Shown here in pieces: positions 44,523 through 56,600 of a DNA stretch of 64,000 nucleotides (position 1 is its first letter; each line of letters opens with the position of its first letter). Where the stretch lies: assembly GCF_009903625.1 (NCBI RefSeq), contig NZ_CP047569.1, positions 268,001-332,000 on the forward strand. The letters are read 5' to 3'. The stretch comes from Microbulbifer sp. ALW1 (GTDB lineage: Bacteria > Pseudomonadota > Gammaproteobacteria > Pseudomonadales > Cellvibrionaceae). The notes under the pieces were generated by a model. It was given only the letters and a program-made list of their open reading frames with translations, did not search any database and was not told the origin of the DNA. A program made the translations under genes and the position numbers.

Positions 44523-47180
44523 TCAGCCGGTATTGCGCATTCCCGCCGCAATACCCGCAATTGTCACCATCAGGGCGCTCTCCAGTACCGGATCTTCCTC
44601 GCGATTGCGCAAACGCTCCATCAGCTCCGCCTGCAACAGGTGCAGCGGATCGGTGTAGGGGTCGCGCACGCGGATGGACCAGCGCATCACCGGGTTGTTA
44701 TCCAGCAGACTCTCGCGCCCGGTGAGGCGACTGAGCGCATTGACGGTGCGCGCCAGGCGGCTGCGCAGCTCGACACCGAGGCGTTGCAGCTCCGGGTCAC
44801 TGGTCAGGCGCTCTTCATACCACAGAGCCACGCGGGGATCTGACTTGGCCAGCACCATCTCCAGCATGTCCACCACGGTGTGGAAGAAAGGCCACTGTTC
44901 GCTCATTTCGCGCAGGGTATCCGGGGCATTTTCCAGTCCGGTCTCCAGTGCCGCCCCGGTGCCCAGCCAGGCGGGCAACATCAGGCGCATCTGGGTCCAG
45001 GCGAAGACCCAGGGAATGGCGCGCAGGGTTTCCACACCACCGCCGGGCTTGCGTCGCGCCGGGCGGCTGCCGAGGGCCAGGCGGCTCAGTTCGGTTTCCG
45101 GGGTAACGGTGCGCAGGTAGGACACTAGTGCCGGATCATCCTGCACCACCTCGCGATAGGCGCGCACCGAGGCCTGGGTCAGGCGATCCATTTCCGCGCG
45201 CCACTCGGGGCGGGGCTCCGCCGGTGGCAACAGGGTAGCCTCAAGGGTTGCAGCCACATACTGCTCCAGGTTGTATGCAGCAACGGAGGGACGACCGTAC
45301 TTGAAGCGGATCATCTCGCCCTGCTCGGTAACCCGGATACGACCCGCCACGGACCCCGGCGGTTGCGACAGCAGCGCCATGCGCGTGGGCGAACCGCCGC
45401 GGGAGATGGAACCGCCGCGGCCGTGGAACAGGGTCAGCGGGATACCGTATTCGCGGCAGATACCTGTCAGCTTTTCCTGAGCGCGGAACTGGGCCCAGGC
45501 AGCACCAAGGAAACCCGCGTCCTTGGCGGAGTCGGAATAGCCGATCATCACCTCCTGGCCGGCGGCAACACGCTCGCGGTAGAAGGGAATTTCCAGCAGT
45601 GCATTCATGGTGTCGAATGCATTGTTGAGATCGTCCAGAGTCTCAAATAGCGGCACCACCCGCATGGGCTCGCGCACACCGGCAATTTTCTGCAGCAACA
45701 TCACCGCGAGCACGTCGGAGGAGGTCCGGGCCATGGAGATTACATAAGCACCCAGCCCCTCTGGGCCCTGCTCGGCAATTACCTGGCAGGTGTCGAGAAT
45801 TTCCCGCACTTCATCGGTACAGAATTCGCTACGATAGAAAGCGCCATTGATCAGCGGGCGGCGGTTTTCCAATTCCGCCAACAGGAATTTCTGTTTTACC
45901 GACTCGCCCCACTCCATATAGCTCCCGAGGTCGAGGAAGCGGGTAATGGCATCGATCGCCGCCGCATGACGGGTGGATTCCTGACGGATATCCAGACGCA
46001 GCAGGGTGATACCAAAACAGTTGAGTCGGCGCAGGGTGTCTTTCAGCTGACCGTCGGCGATGGCCGCGAGACCCACCGCACGCAGGGAGCGGTCGATCAG
46101 ACTCAGCTCCAGATGCAGCTCACTGCCGCTCGCGTAAATTTCACCTTCAGGCTCGACGCTGCCGTTAACACGCGCTTCCATCAGCGCGCGGGTATTGCGC
46201 AGGCGGTCGCGCACTTCCCGCAACAGCAGGCGGTAAGGTTCCTGGCTGGGGCCAGTGCGGGCCAGCAGCTCATCGCTGGCGCGGTGCATAGACAGGTCTG
46301 CCAGCAGGCTCTCAACATCCCGCAAATAGAGGTCGGCCGCCATCCAGCGAGCCAGGGTCAGTACCTGCCGGGTCACCTTGGCCGTCACATTGGGGTTGCC
46401 GTCGCGGTCGCCACCCATCCAGGAAGCGAAACGGATGGGCACCCAGTCGGAAGGCAGAGGATCGAGGCCAGCCAGGGCCAGCTCGTCTTCGATTTCACGC
46501 ATCCCCTGGGGCACCGCCTGCCACAGGGACTGCTCGATGGTCGCGAAGCCCCACTTGGCCTCATCCACCGGGGTCGGGCGCTCGCGACGGATTTCGTCGG
46601 TGCACCAGGCGGACAATATCTGCTCGCGCAACAGGCGACGCAGCCGCTCCGCCTCTTCCGGAGTACAGTCAGGGCGATCCAGGCCAGTCAGCAGGTCCGC
46701 CATCTGGTCGTATTTGCGAATCAGAGTGCGTCGGGTAACTTCGGTGGGGTGAGCGGTAAGCACCAGTTCAACGGAAAGGTCGGCGAGCACCTGGCGAATC
46801 TGCTCGGGATTCACGTCGGCCTTTTTGAGCTCTTCCAATACCTGGCGCAGACCGCGGTCGGTATCCGGGTCACCGGGGAAACGTTCGTGCTGGCGACGCA
46901 GGCGCTCACGGTGGCGCTGCTCGGCAATATTGGCCAGGTTCAGGAACTGACTGAAGGCTCGCGCCACCTCCAGCAGAGTCTCATCGTCCAGCGGATCCAG
47001 TAACTCCCGTAGTTTCCCTACAGGCATTTCGCCCTGACCGCGACTCTCCACCGCGACCTGGCGAATGGTCTCCACGGTATCAAACAATTCCTCACCGGCC
47101 TGCCCGCGCAGTACGGCGCCCAGCTCTTCGCCCAGCAGACGAACGTCCTCTCTGAGCGGCGCATTCTGGTCTTGATCCAT
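44523..47180 (-). CDS. ppc: Phosphoenolpyruvate carboxylase
   Basis: The 885-residue enzyme has all main signatures: VLTAHPTEVTRRTLIRKYDQM (catalytic His and Arg), FASWMGGDRDGNPNVT, MIGYSDSAKDAGFLGA, LFHGRGGSISRGG and the C-terminal end in RNTG. It adds bicarbonate to PEP to give oxaloacetate for the TCA cycle. The ATG at 47180 has an AAGGGGGG ribosome site; a TTG at 47186 is in frame. The gene lies between two identical tRNA-Leu genes that read the opposite way. Confidence 0.97.
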   Translation of the reverse strand: MDQDQNAPLREDVRLLGEELGAVLRGQAGEELFDTVETIRQVAVESRGQGEMPVGKLRELLDPLDDETLLEVARAFSQFLNLANIAEQRHRERLRRQHERFPGDPDTDRGLRQVLEELKKADVNPEQIRQVLADLSVELVLTAHPTEVTRRTLIRKYDQMADLLTGLDRPDCTPEEAERLRRLLREQILSAWCTDEIRRERPTPVDEAKWGFATIEQSLWQAVPQGMREIEDELALAGLDPLPSDWVPIRFASWMGGDRDGNPNVTAKVTRQVLTLARWMAADLYLRDVESLLADLSMHRASDELLARTGPSQEPYRLLLREVRDRLRNTRALMEARVNGSVEPEGEIYASGSELHLELSLIDRSLRAVGLAAIADGQLKDTLRRLNCFGITLLRLDIRQESTRHAAAIDAITRFLDLGSYMEWGESVKQKFLLAELENRRPLINGAFYRSEFCTDEVREILDTCQVIAEQGPEGLGAYVISMARTSSDVLAVMLLQKIAGVREPMRVVPLFETLDDLNNAFDTMNALLEIPFYRERVAAGQEVMIGYSDSAKDAGFLGAAWAQFRAQEKLTGICREYGIPLTLFHGRGGSISRGGSPTRMALLSQPPGSVAGRIRVTEQGEMIRFKYGRPSVAAYNLEQYVAATLEATLLPPAEPRPEWRAEMDRLTQASVRAYREVVQDDPALVSYLRTVTPETELSRLALGSRPARRKPGGGVETLRAIPWVFAWTQMRLMLPAWLGTGAALETGLENAPDTLREMSEQWPFFHTVVDMLEMVLAKSDPRVALWYEERLTSDPELQRLGVELRSRLARTVNALSRLTGRESLLDNNPVMRWSIRVRDPYTDPLHLLQAELMERLRNREEDPVLESALMVTIAGIAAGMRNTG

Positions 47181-47319
47181 GGTCAAATCCCCCCTTACCG
47201 GAACAAAAATTTGCCCTATTCTACATATTTCCCGCGGAAGTGAGATGCCTCCGGGGCACTTTTTGTAAAAAAACTACAAAAAAGACACCCACACAGACCT
47301 CATGGGTCACACCTGACAA

Positions 47320-47347
47320 TTGACACCCCCGATAAAATGGCTATAGT
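47320..47347 (+). promoter_or_regulatory. Sigma-70 promoter of the second tRNA-Leu gene
   Basis: TTGACA (47320-47325) and TATAGT (47342-47347) are spaced 16 bp apart, again followed by GCG. The bases around both boxes resemble the first copy, while the sequence between and upstream differs. Confidence 0.8.
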
Positions 47348-47377
47348 GCGCAGCCTCAACAGCGCATAACGCTGTTT

Positions 47378-47464
47378 GCCCAGGTGGCGGAATTGGTAGA
47401 CGCGCTAGCTTCAGGTGCTAGTGGCCTTACGGTCGTGGAAGTTCAAGTCTTCTCCTGGGCACCA
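47378..47464 (+). tRNA. tRNA-Leu (anticodon CAG), copy 2
   Basis: All 87 bases match the copy at 44307, including CCA. The two copies and their terminators form direct repeats about 3.07 kb apart with ppc between them. Confidence 0.97.
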
Positions 47465-47471
47465 TCTTTAC

Positions 47472-47505
47472 AAAAAAGGCCGACTCGCAAGAGTCGGCCT
47501 TTTTT
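47472..47505 (+). terminator. Terminator after tRNA-Leu copy 2
   Basis: It has the same GGCCGACTC-GCAA-GAGTCGGCC hairpin as copy 1, with one more A and T in the flanking runs. From here to 47637 only the C-terminal edge of the exoprotein gene lies nearby, and no gene was seen. Confidence 0.9.
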
Positions 47506-47637
47506 GTTGTGCGCGGAATCCTCCTGAGGAGCCCCCTGAAGACTCTCCCCGAAAACTCCCGGCATATGCACCACATGCAGGAAGCCCGCCGGACCGAATC
47601 GCCCGGCAGACTCCAGCACTGCGTACTTGCCCCGCGG

Positions 47638-50600
47638 TTAATTGCCTCCGGCAGCAACCGGCACCGCGCGACGGCGCTCCTCCTCTTCCTGCTCATCCAT
47701 TGGCAGCAACTCACCGCCATGCAGGCGTACTTCCGGCAGGTTCAGCACATCAATACCCAGGCTGTAGGGCGCCACCTCACTGAAGATACCCGGATCCAGT
47801 TGCGCAATATCGTCTACCGGGTTCTGCACTGCCGACTTCAGCCCCTGCGACGTCTGGCTACTGGCAATAGAGACACCTTTGTTACCCACGGCGGTAAACG
47901 CGGGCAGTTGCCCTTCAAAGGCCGGCTCGTAATAGAAGAGCGAAACGATATCCACAGACTCGGTGACATTCAGACGCAGCGGATTGATCACGGTGCCGAT
48001 ATTGCTCCACAGTTGCGGATCGTTACCCAGGCGGGCTGTGCCCGCGGTGACGTGGGTATCGCGGAAGCTTTCCGCCGTCAACAGTCCGAAACCGGAACTG
48101 GCCAGCGACAAGTTACCGCGGCCGACGTTGATCTGGCCGATCACCAGATCGTCTTTCTCGACAATCGCCACATCGATATTGCCAACGCTCGAACGGAGCG
48201 TCAGGGACTCGAGCTCGGACTCGATATCCATATCCCCCGCCAGGGTCAGATCCGCACTGCGTGCCTTCAGCGAGCCGCCAATAGCGGCACGACTATTACT
48301 CACCAGCACCAGGTCGCCGCTGCCGTCATAGGCCAGGGTCATACCGCCACTGGAGAAATCGACACCAGCGCCATCACCAGACGCGGTGAAATCCAGTTGC
48401 TGATTCGTGAGCAGGTTAAGGCCGCCCGCACCATCCACGAGTGTCTCAAAACCGGTAAACGCGAATTCTCCGACGCTGTTCTGGGCATCGACGCCACCGG
48501 TAATCTGCCACTGCTGGTCGGCCAGCTGCGTTTCCAGCTGGTCACTCCCCTCACCGGCAGACAACTGCGCAGGCTGGCTGCCGCCGAGAATCTGCAACAC
48601 ATCGTCTCCAGACCCCAGCAGTAAGCTATCGAGCAATGTACCCTTCATCACCACGGTGTCGTTGCCATCACCGGTATCCAGTGACGTCAGGGTGCCGCCC
48701 TCCAGGCTGAAGCTATCCGCACCACTACCGGCGACGATCTGCTCGAAACCACTGAAGGCAACGGATTCTCCCCCTCCGGACACACTGCCCCCGGCGCCCC
48801 CGATAACCCAACTCATATCCGCATTCAAACCGTAGAGTGTATCGCTGCCGGCACTTGCGTTGATGGTATCTACCGCGGCAAAGGTTACCCCGGCCATTTC
48901 CAGGTTAGCCGGGCCCGTCATCAAATAATCGGTCCCGAAAGACGGTCCGGAATAGACTCCGGTATTTTCGACTTGCTCAAGGTTCTCAAACAGCACGCTG
49001 ATGGATTCGACTGTTGCCACCGCGCCACCGGCAACCAGCGCCCCGTCTTCGCTGACGGAAGCCCAGCTACCGGCGCCACCGCTGACAGAGTCGGCACCGC
49101 CGCCAGCATCGACACGGGCGATACCATCAAAATCGATACCCGCTGCAGTAATACCGCCATCACTTGCCAGGTCAAATGTATCCGCTGACGCCGTCCCCAG
49201 AAGTGAATCGGCGCCGCCATTACCCACGAGCTGACCGATACCACTGAAATCGATACCTTCAACATTCAGGGAACCCAATACACCGCCAAGGACAAACTGC
49301 TCTGCAGCAGATGTACCTGTCAGGCGGGCATTTGCCGTTACAACGCGGTCGATGCCGTTAAAGGTGACGCCGTTCGCGGCCACTCGCGCACCGCTGACAA
49401 GCTGCCAGTTGTCCGCATCGCTGACTACCTCGTTATTGCCCTCACTACCGGCAAATACTTCGGCAACACTGTCAAACAGCATTCCGAGCACGGAAATTTC
49501 GCTCGTTTCTGAACTCAACGCGAAGCTTTCAGACACGCTGTTTTGGGTGCCATCAATGATCGCCGACTCCGTGGAGATCTGCTCGATTCCCAAGAAGCTA
49601 ACCCCGGCGGCACTGGCACTGCCGGCACCGGCACCCAGCGCCCAACGCTCTCCGCTCGCGGTCTCTACGCGGTCGGCGCCAACCCCGGCATTTACCGCGA
49701 CCACATCCTCAAATGCGATACCGCCCGCAACCAAGCTGCCCGCGGCATCGAGAGTGAACAGGGTATCTGCATCGCTACCATTGACGATGCCACTGCCACC
49801 GCTGGCCTGTTCCACATTACTGAACGCCATTGCGGCGTGATTGAGGGCACCCGCTTCAGAACCCAGCTGCCAGTCACTGCTTTCGTGACCGACAATGGAA
49901 TCGGAACCACCGGCCCCCGCCACCGCGGATACATCACTGAATGCAATGCCGGCACTGGATAGGGCGCCATCGCCTGTCACCGTAAACTGGTCATCCCCTG
50001 CACTTCCGGTCACAGCACCGGAGGACGACACCGTGGTCACACCGGTCACACTGATCTGGCCACTGGTCACTGCCCCTGCGCCATTCAGGGTTACGCCATT
50101 CCAGGCCGCAAGATCGATATTTCCGCCTTCCAGAGTCACGCTCTGCAGGCCGCTGAAGCTGGAAGCTCCGGCAGCCAGTGTACCGCTGCCGGTAACCTGC
50201 GCCTGCTCCTGCCCGCTAATCGCGAGACTTGCGCCCTGCCCCTGGAAAAGCTCCACCCCGGTAAACTGGATGTTTTCATGGGTAACCGAGTCGTCCGCCG
50301 CCAGTGCGTAGCCCTGCCCCGTGCGGGAAGTGACTTCATCCTCTTCGCCATTTCCACCGGACACGGTTTCCAGATTGCGGAATGTCAATCCGTTCACCGA
50401 CAGGGCGCCGCTTGCCAGCATCTCAAACTGTTCCGCAGCAGTGGAGCCAAGCAGCGCAGTGGTGCTCACCGTGTCTATGCCACTGAATGCCATCGCACTA
50501 CTGGTGAAGGCGCCATCCGTTTCCGCGAGGTTTACGGCAGCGAGTGCGCTGACATCATCGCTACCGATACCGCCCTCGACCGTATTCACTCCCGTAAAGC

Positions 50601-53600
50601 TGACTCCGTCCGCCTGCAACGCATTGTCAGCGGTAACCACAAAATTGTGCCCGCTATCATCTCCGACGATACGCCCGGCACCGCCAGAAAAGGTCTCTAC
50701 CGCAGAAACACTGACACCATCATGGGTCAGGCTGGCCGCATTCTGCGCAAGCAGCCAGTCCGCACTTGCGGCACTGACAAAGGTATCGGCACCGGCACCG
50801 CCGCCAAGTACACCGACGCCATTAAACGCCTGGCTGCCAACGGTGATTACACCATCGCTGCCGTATTCAAACTGATCGGCGCCACTGCTGCCGATCAGGG
50901 TTCCTGTTTTTGCCTGCGCTATTCCCGTCAATGTCAGAGCACCTGCAAGCAAGTCACCCGCGGTATCCGACAAGGTCAACCCGGCATCAAATGCGCTGGC
51001 ATTCAGGGTGTCGTTGCCCGACAGCCCGTCCACAAAAGACATATCGTTGACGGTAAGCGCGCCGACAGAAACACTGCCGTCGCTATTCAGAACGAAGTCA
51101 TCCTGGTTGCCGGTGCCGTAAAGACCGGCATTCAGCGCATTGAGGATTTCTACGTTGAGGAAGGCAATACTGTTATTTTCTGCACTGCTGTCGCCGGTTA
51201 CTGTCCAGTCCGAACCACTGAATCCCGTTACCGTATCGGTGCCGCCTTTTCCGTCCACCTGGGTGGAAGAAGAAATCTCAAAGCCATTGATGGTGACATT
51301 GCCATCTTCACTAAAGGCAATTTCATCATCGCCGTCAGTGGCTTCCAGAAACCCTACCAGCACCTTGCCAATATCGTAAAACGCAATGCCCTCCGCAGTA
51401 ACAAAGGTTTTGTCTTCACTCAAATTGGCGGAGCCGCTGGAACTGATGCTGTTGCTACCTTCATTGCCGTTCACCTGGCTCAACCCGGAGATCGCCAGGC
51501 CCGCGACAGAAATTGCACCGGTACCAGTAACCCGGAACGTCTCATCGCCGGCGCTACCGTCCAGCTCCGATACTTGAGCAGAATTGAAGGCCTTGAAGGT
51601 CAGGGTATCTTCCGCCTTCAGCTCCCCGTCGGTGCCCGTCAGGGTGAGGGATTCACCGTAGCCGCTGGCATCCAGCTGGTCGCCAACGTCGGTGTCCGTG
51701 GCACCGCCGCCGAGCACTTCACTCAGGCCAGTAAAGTTCATGGCTTCGTAGCCAACGGTCAGACCATCGGCGCTGTCGGTGAGCGCAAACTCGTCATTGC
51801 CACTGGTGCCTGTGAGCGTGGCGGCAGAGGTTTTGATGGTGATGAAGTCATTAAAATCGATGCCGTTACTGCTCGCGGTGTCGGCATCGATCAGTGCCCA
51901 GTCGAGGCCGCTGGCGCTGGAAACGCTGTTGCTGGCGCCACCGGAAGTCACGCTGGTCATGCCAGTGAACAGGATATTGCGGGCGGTGATGCTGCTGCCA
52001 CTCAGGGCAAACACATCATCTTGGTCGCTGCCGTTCAGGGATCCGGCTTGCGCCGAGACCAGCCCGGTGAAGGTGGCGCTTGCCGCACTTACTTCGCGAT
52101 TATTGCCGGTCAGGGTCAGGCCATTGGTATAGGCGCTGGCATTGAGGTTCGCGCTGCCCGATCCATTGTAAGTTTCGATTTCACTGAAGGTGATACCGTC
52201 GTGATCCACCGTCCCGGTATTGTTCAGGATATACCCCTGGCCACTACGAGAGGTGACCACATCGGCCTCGGTGCCAGTTCCAGTTCCGCCTTTGACGGTA
52301 ACCAGGTCACTGAATTCGATGTTGGCAACTGTGAGCTCTCCAGCGCCGGTCATGAGAAAAGTCTCGTTAGAGACACTGCCCTGCAGGATGGACGCGCTGG
52401 CGGAATCAATACCGGTAAAATCAATTGAGCTGGTGTTAAAGACACCATCGCTACCGGCCAGTGTGACCTGGGCAACAGCCTCAACATCATCCGTTGCGGT
52501 GCCGGCATCGACTTTGGTTATGCCATTAAACTGATGGGTCGTATCGATCTCGACGCCATTACTGCCAGTGAGCAAAAAATTGTGGTCGCTATCATCGCCG
52601 ACAATGCGTCCCGTTCCGCCGCTAAAGTTTGTAATGTTGCTGGTGGTAAGACTGCCGTGGGTAATGCTCGACAGGTTTTGAGTCAGACCCCAGTCCCGAT
52701 CTGCGGCACTGTTCAGGGTATCGACACTACCGCTAGCGCCGTCCAGATCAGAAACATCGTAGAAGTTGTAGCCCGCAAAGGTATCGACGGTGAGAGTGCC
52801 ACCGGAGCTAAGAGTGAAAATCTCACTACCGGTGGTGCCGGTCAGCTTGTCAGTGGTGATTTCGGTCACCGCCGTAATGGCCAGGTCACCAGCATCCACC
52901 TGGCCGGTGGTCGCAGTCAGGGTAATTCCCGGGGTAAAGGCGCTGGCATCAAGCGTATCGTTACCGCCATTGCCTTTGAGAGACGACATACCGGAGATGG
53001 TCATGCTGATTTCATCAGCATCGTTGAGCAGGGACACGCTACCGCCACTAGTCAGCGCAAAAGCATCGATACCGGTTGTGCCCAGAAGGTCGGCGCTCAC
53101 GGCAGTGAGGGTCTCGGCATTGTTAAAGGTGATGCCGTTATTTCTGGCGCTGGTCTGGCTCAGAAGCTCCCAGTCCTGCCCGGACTTACCGGTTACGCTG
53201 TCGTTATCACCACCTCGGGTATCGATGGTGGTAACCCCTTCAACCTGGATGCCATTGACGAGTAAATTGTCGGCGTCATAGGTAATAACGTCATCACCGG
53301 TGGTCGCATCCAGTGCGCCCGCACTGATCGCGCCCAGGTCGTAGAAATTGATACCGCTGCTGGCCACATAGCCAGTTTCCATTGACGGCGTGTCTACCGC
53401 GACCAGCTTGTCACTGCCAGATTGGCCGTGCACTTCAGAAAGCCCGGAAAGGTTAAGGGCGGCAACTGTCAGTGCCTGATCGCCAGTAACAGCAAACTCT
53501 TCGTAACTGTCCGTTGCCGTCAGGTTGGCGAGAATGGCGGAATTGAGGGCCTTGAAGGTCAGGGTGTTGTCGGCCTGCAGCTCCCCGTCGATGCCCGTCA

Positions 53601-56600
53601 GGGTGAGGGATTCACCGTAGCCGCTGGCATCCAGCTGGTCGCCAACATCGGTGTCCGCGGCGCCGCCGCCGAGCACTTCACTCAGGCCAGTAAAGTTCAT
53701 GGCTTCGTAGCCAACGGTCAGGCCATCGGCGCTGTCGGTGAGCGCAAACTCGTCGTTGCCACTGGTGCCGGTGAGGGTGGCCGCAGAGGTTTTGATGGTG
53801 ACAAAGTCATTAAAATCGATGCCGTTACTGCTCGCGGTGTCGGCATCGGTCAGTGCCCAGTCGAGGCCGCTGGCGCTGGAAACGCTGTTGCTGGCGCCAC
53901 CGGAAGTCACGCTGGTCATGCCGGTGAACAGGATATTGCGGGCGGTGATGCCGCTGCCACTCAGGGCAAACACATCGTCCTGGTCGCTGCCGTTCAAGGA
54001 TCCGGCTTGCGCCGAGACCAGCCCGGTGAAGGTGGCGCTTGCCGCACTTACTTCGCGATTATTGCCGGTCAGAGCAAGGCCATTGGTATAGGCGCTGGCA
54101 TTGAGGTTCGCGCTACCTGCGCCATTGTAGGTTTCGATTTCACTGAAGGTGATACCGTCGTGATCCACCGTCCCGGTTCCGTTCAGGATATACCCCTGGC
54201 CACTGCGGGAGGTGACCACATCGGCCTCGGTGCCAGTTCCAGTTCCGCCTTTGACGGTAACCAGGTCACTGAATTCGATGTTGGCAACTGTGAGCTCTCC
54301 AGCGCCGGTCATGAGAAAAGTCTCGTTAGAGACACTGCCCTGCAGGATGGACGCGCTGGCGGAATCAATACCGGTAAAATCAATTGAGCTGGTGTTAAAG
54401 ACACCATCGCTACCGGCCAGTGTGACCTGGGCAACAGCCTCAACATCATCCGTTGCGGTGCCGGCATCGACTTTGGTTATGCCATTAAACTGATGGGTCG
54501 TATCGATCTCGACGCCATTACTGCCAGTGAGCAAAAAATTGTGGTCGCTATCATCGCCGACAATGCGTCCCGTTCCGCCGCTAAAGTTTGTAATGTTGCT
54601 GGTGGTAAGACTGCCGTGGGTAATGCTCGACAGGTTTTGAGTCAGACCCCAGTCCCGATCTGCGGCACTGTTCAGGGTATCGACACTACCGCTAGCGCCG
54701 TCCAGATCAGAAACATCGTAGAAGTTGTAGCCCGCAAAGGTATCGACGGTGAGAGTGCCACCGGAGCTAAGAGTGAAAATCTCACTACCGGTGGTGCCGG
54801 TCAGCTTGTCAGTGGTGATTTCGGTCACCGCCGTAATGGCCAGGTCACCAGCATCCACCTGGCCGGTGGTCGCAGTCAGGGTAATTCCCGGGGTAAAGGC
54901 GCTGGCATCAAGCGTATCGTTACCGCCATTGCCTTTGAGAGACGACATACCGGAGATGGTCATGCTGATTTCATCAGCATCGTTGAGCAGGGACACGCTA
55001 CCGCCACTAGTCAGCGCAAAAGCATCGATACCGGTTGTGCCCAGAAGGTCGGCGCTCACGGCAGTGAGGGTCTCGGCATTGTTAAAGGTGATGCCGTTAT
55101 TTCTGGCGCTGGTCTGGCTCAGAAGCTCCCAGTCCTGCCCGGACTTACCGGTTACGCTGTCGTTATCACCACCTCGGGTATCGATGGTGGTAACCCCTTC
55201 AACCTGGATGCCATTGACGAGTAAATTGTCGGCGTCATAGGTAATAACGTCATCACCGGTGGTCGCATCCAGTGCGCCCGCACTGATCGCGCCCAGGTCG
55301 TAGAAATTGATACCGCTGCTGGCCACATAGCCAGTTTCCATTGACGGCGTGTCTACCGCGACCAGCTTGTCACTGCCAGATTGGCCGTGCACTTCAGAAA
55401 GCCCGGAAAGGTTAAGGGCGGCAACTGTCAGTGCCTGATCGCCAGTAACAGCAAACTCTTCGTAACTGTCCGTTGCCGTCAGGTTGGCGAGAATGGCGGA
55501 ATTGAGGGCCTTGAAGGTCAGGGTGTTGTCGGCCTGCAGCTCCCCGTCGATGCCCGTCAGGGTGAGGGATTCACCGTAGCCGCTGGCATCCAGCTGGTCG
55601 CCAACATCGGTGTCCGCGGCGCCGCCGCCGAGCACTTCACTCAGGCCAGTAAAGTTCATGGCTTCGTAGCCAACGGTCAGGCCATCGGCGCTGTCGGTGA
55701 GCGCAAACTCGTCGTTGCCACTGGTGCCGGTGAGGGTGGCCGCAGAGGTTTTGATGGTGACAAAGTCATTAAAATCGATGCCGTTACTGCTCGCGGTGTC
55801 GGCATCGGTCAGTGCCCAGTCGAGGCCGCTGGCGCTGGAAACGCTGTTGCTGGCGCCACCGGAAGTCACGCTGGTCATGCCGGTGAACAGGATATTGCGG
55901 GCGGTGATGCCGCTGCCACTCAGGGCAAACACATCGTCCTGGTCGCTGCCGTTCAAGGATCCGGCTTGCGCCGAGACCAGCCCGGTGAAGGTGGCGCTTG
56001 CCGCACTTACTTCGCGATTATTGCCGGTCAGAGCAAGGCCATTGGTATAGGCGCTGGCATTGAGGTTCGCGCTACCTGCGCCATTGTAGGTTTCGATTTC
56101 ACTGAAGGTGATACCGTCGTGATCCACCGTCCCGGTTCCGTTCAGGATATACCCCTGGCCACTGCGGGAGGTGACCACATCGGCCTCGGTGCCAGTTCCA
56201 GTTCCGCCTTTGACGGTAACCAGGTCACTGAATTCGATGTTGGCAACTGTGAGCTCTCCAGCGCCGGTCATGAGAAAAGTCTCGCTAGAAACACTACCCT
56301 GCAGGGTGGACGCGCTGGCGGAATCAATACCGGTAAAATCGATCAGGCTGCTGTTGAAGGCACCGTTACTACCGGCCAGAGTGACATCCGCTATGGCTTC
56401 GACATCGTCGGTGCCGGTGCCGGCATCCACCTTGGCGATGCCTGTAAACTGGTGGCTACCGTTGACCTGAACCGCGTTGTCGCCAGTGACCACAAAATCG
56501 TGGCCGCTGACATCGCCGACAACGCGACCCGAGCCGCCGTCAAAGGTGGTGATATTACTGGCGCTGAGGCTGCCGTGGGTAATGCTCGACAAGTTTTGAG

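Noticed and set aside
44307..47464. Genomic island or prophage between the two tRNA-Leu genes
   Set aside because: Only ppc, a core metabolic gene, lies between them; no integrase, att core beyond the tRNA itself or phage gene is present.
50278..52428. 716-codon plus-strand open frame and similar frames at 53422-54387 and 55381-56985
   Set aside because: They lie antisense to the repeated part of the TpsA gene. Their repetition mirrors the DNA duplication, and they have no ribosome site or domain.
52260..56284. CRISPR-like or satellite array
   Set aside because: The repeat unit is 1,959 bp, coding and in frame, with no short repeat-spacer pattern.
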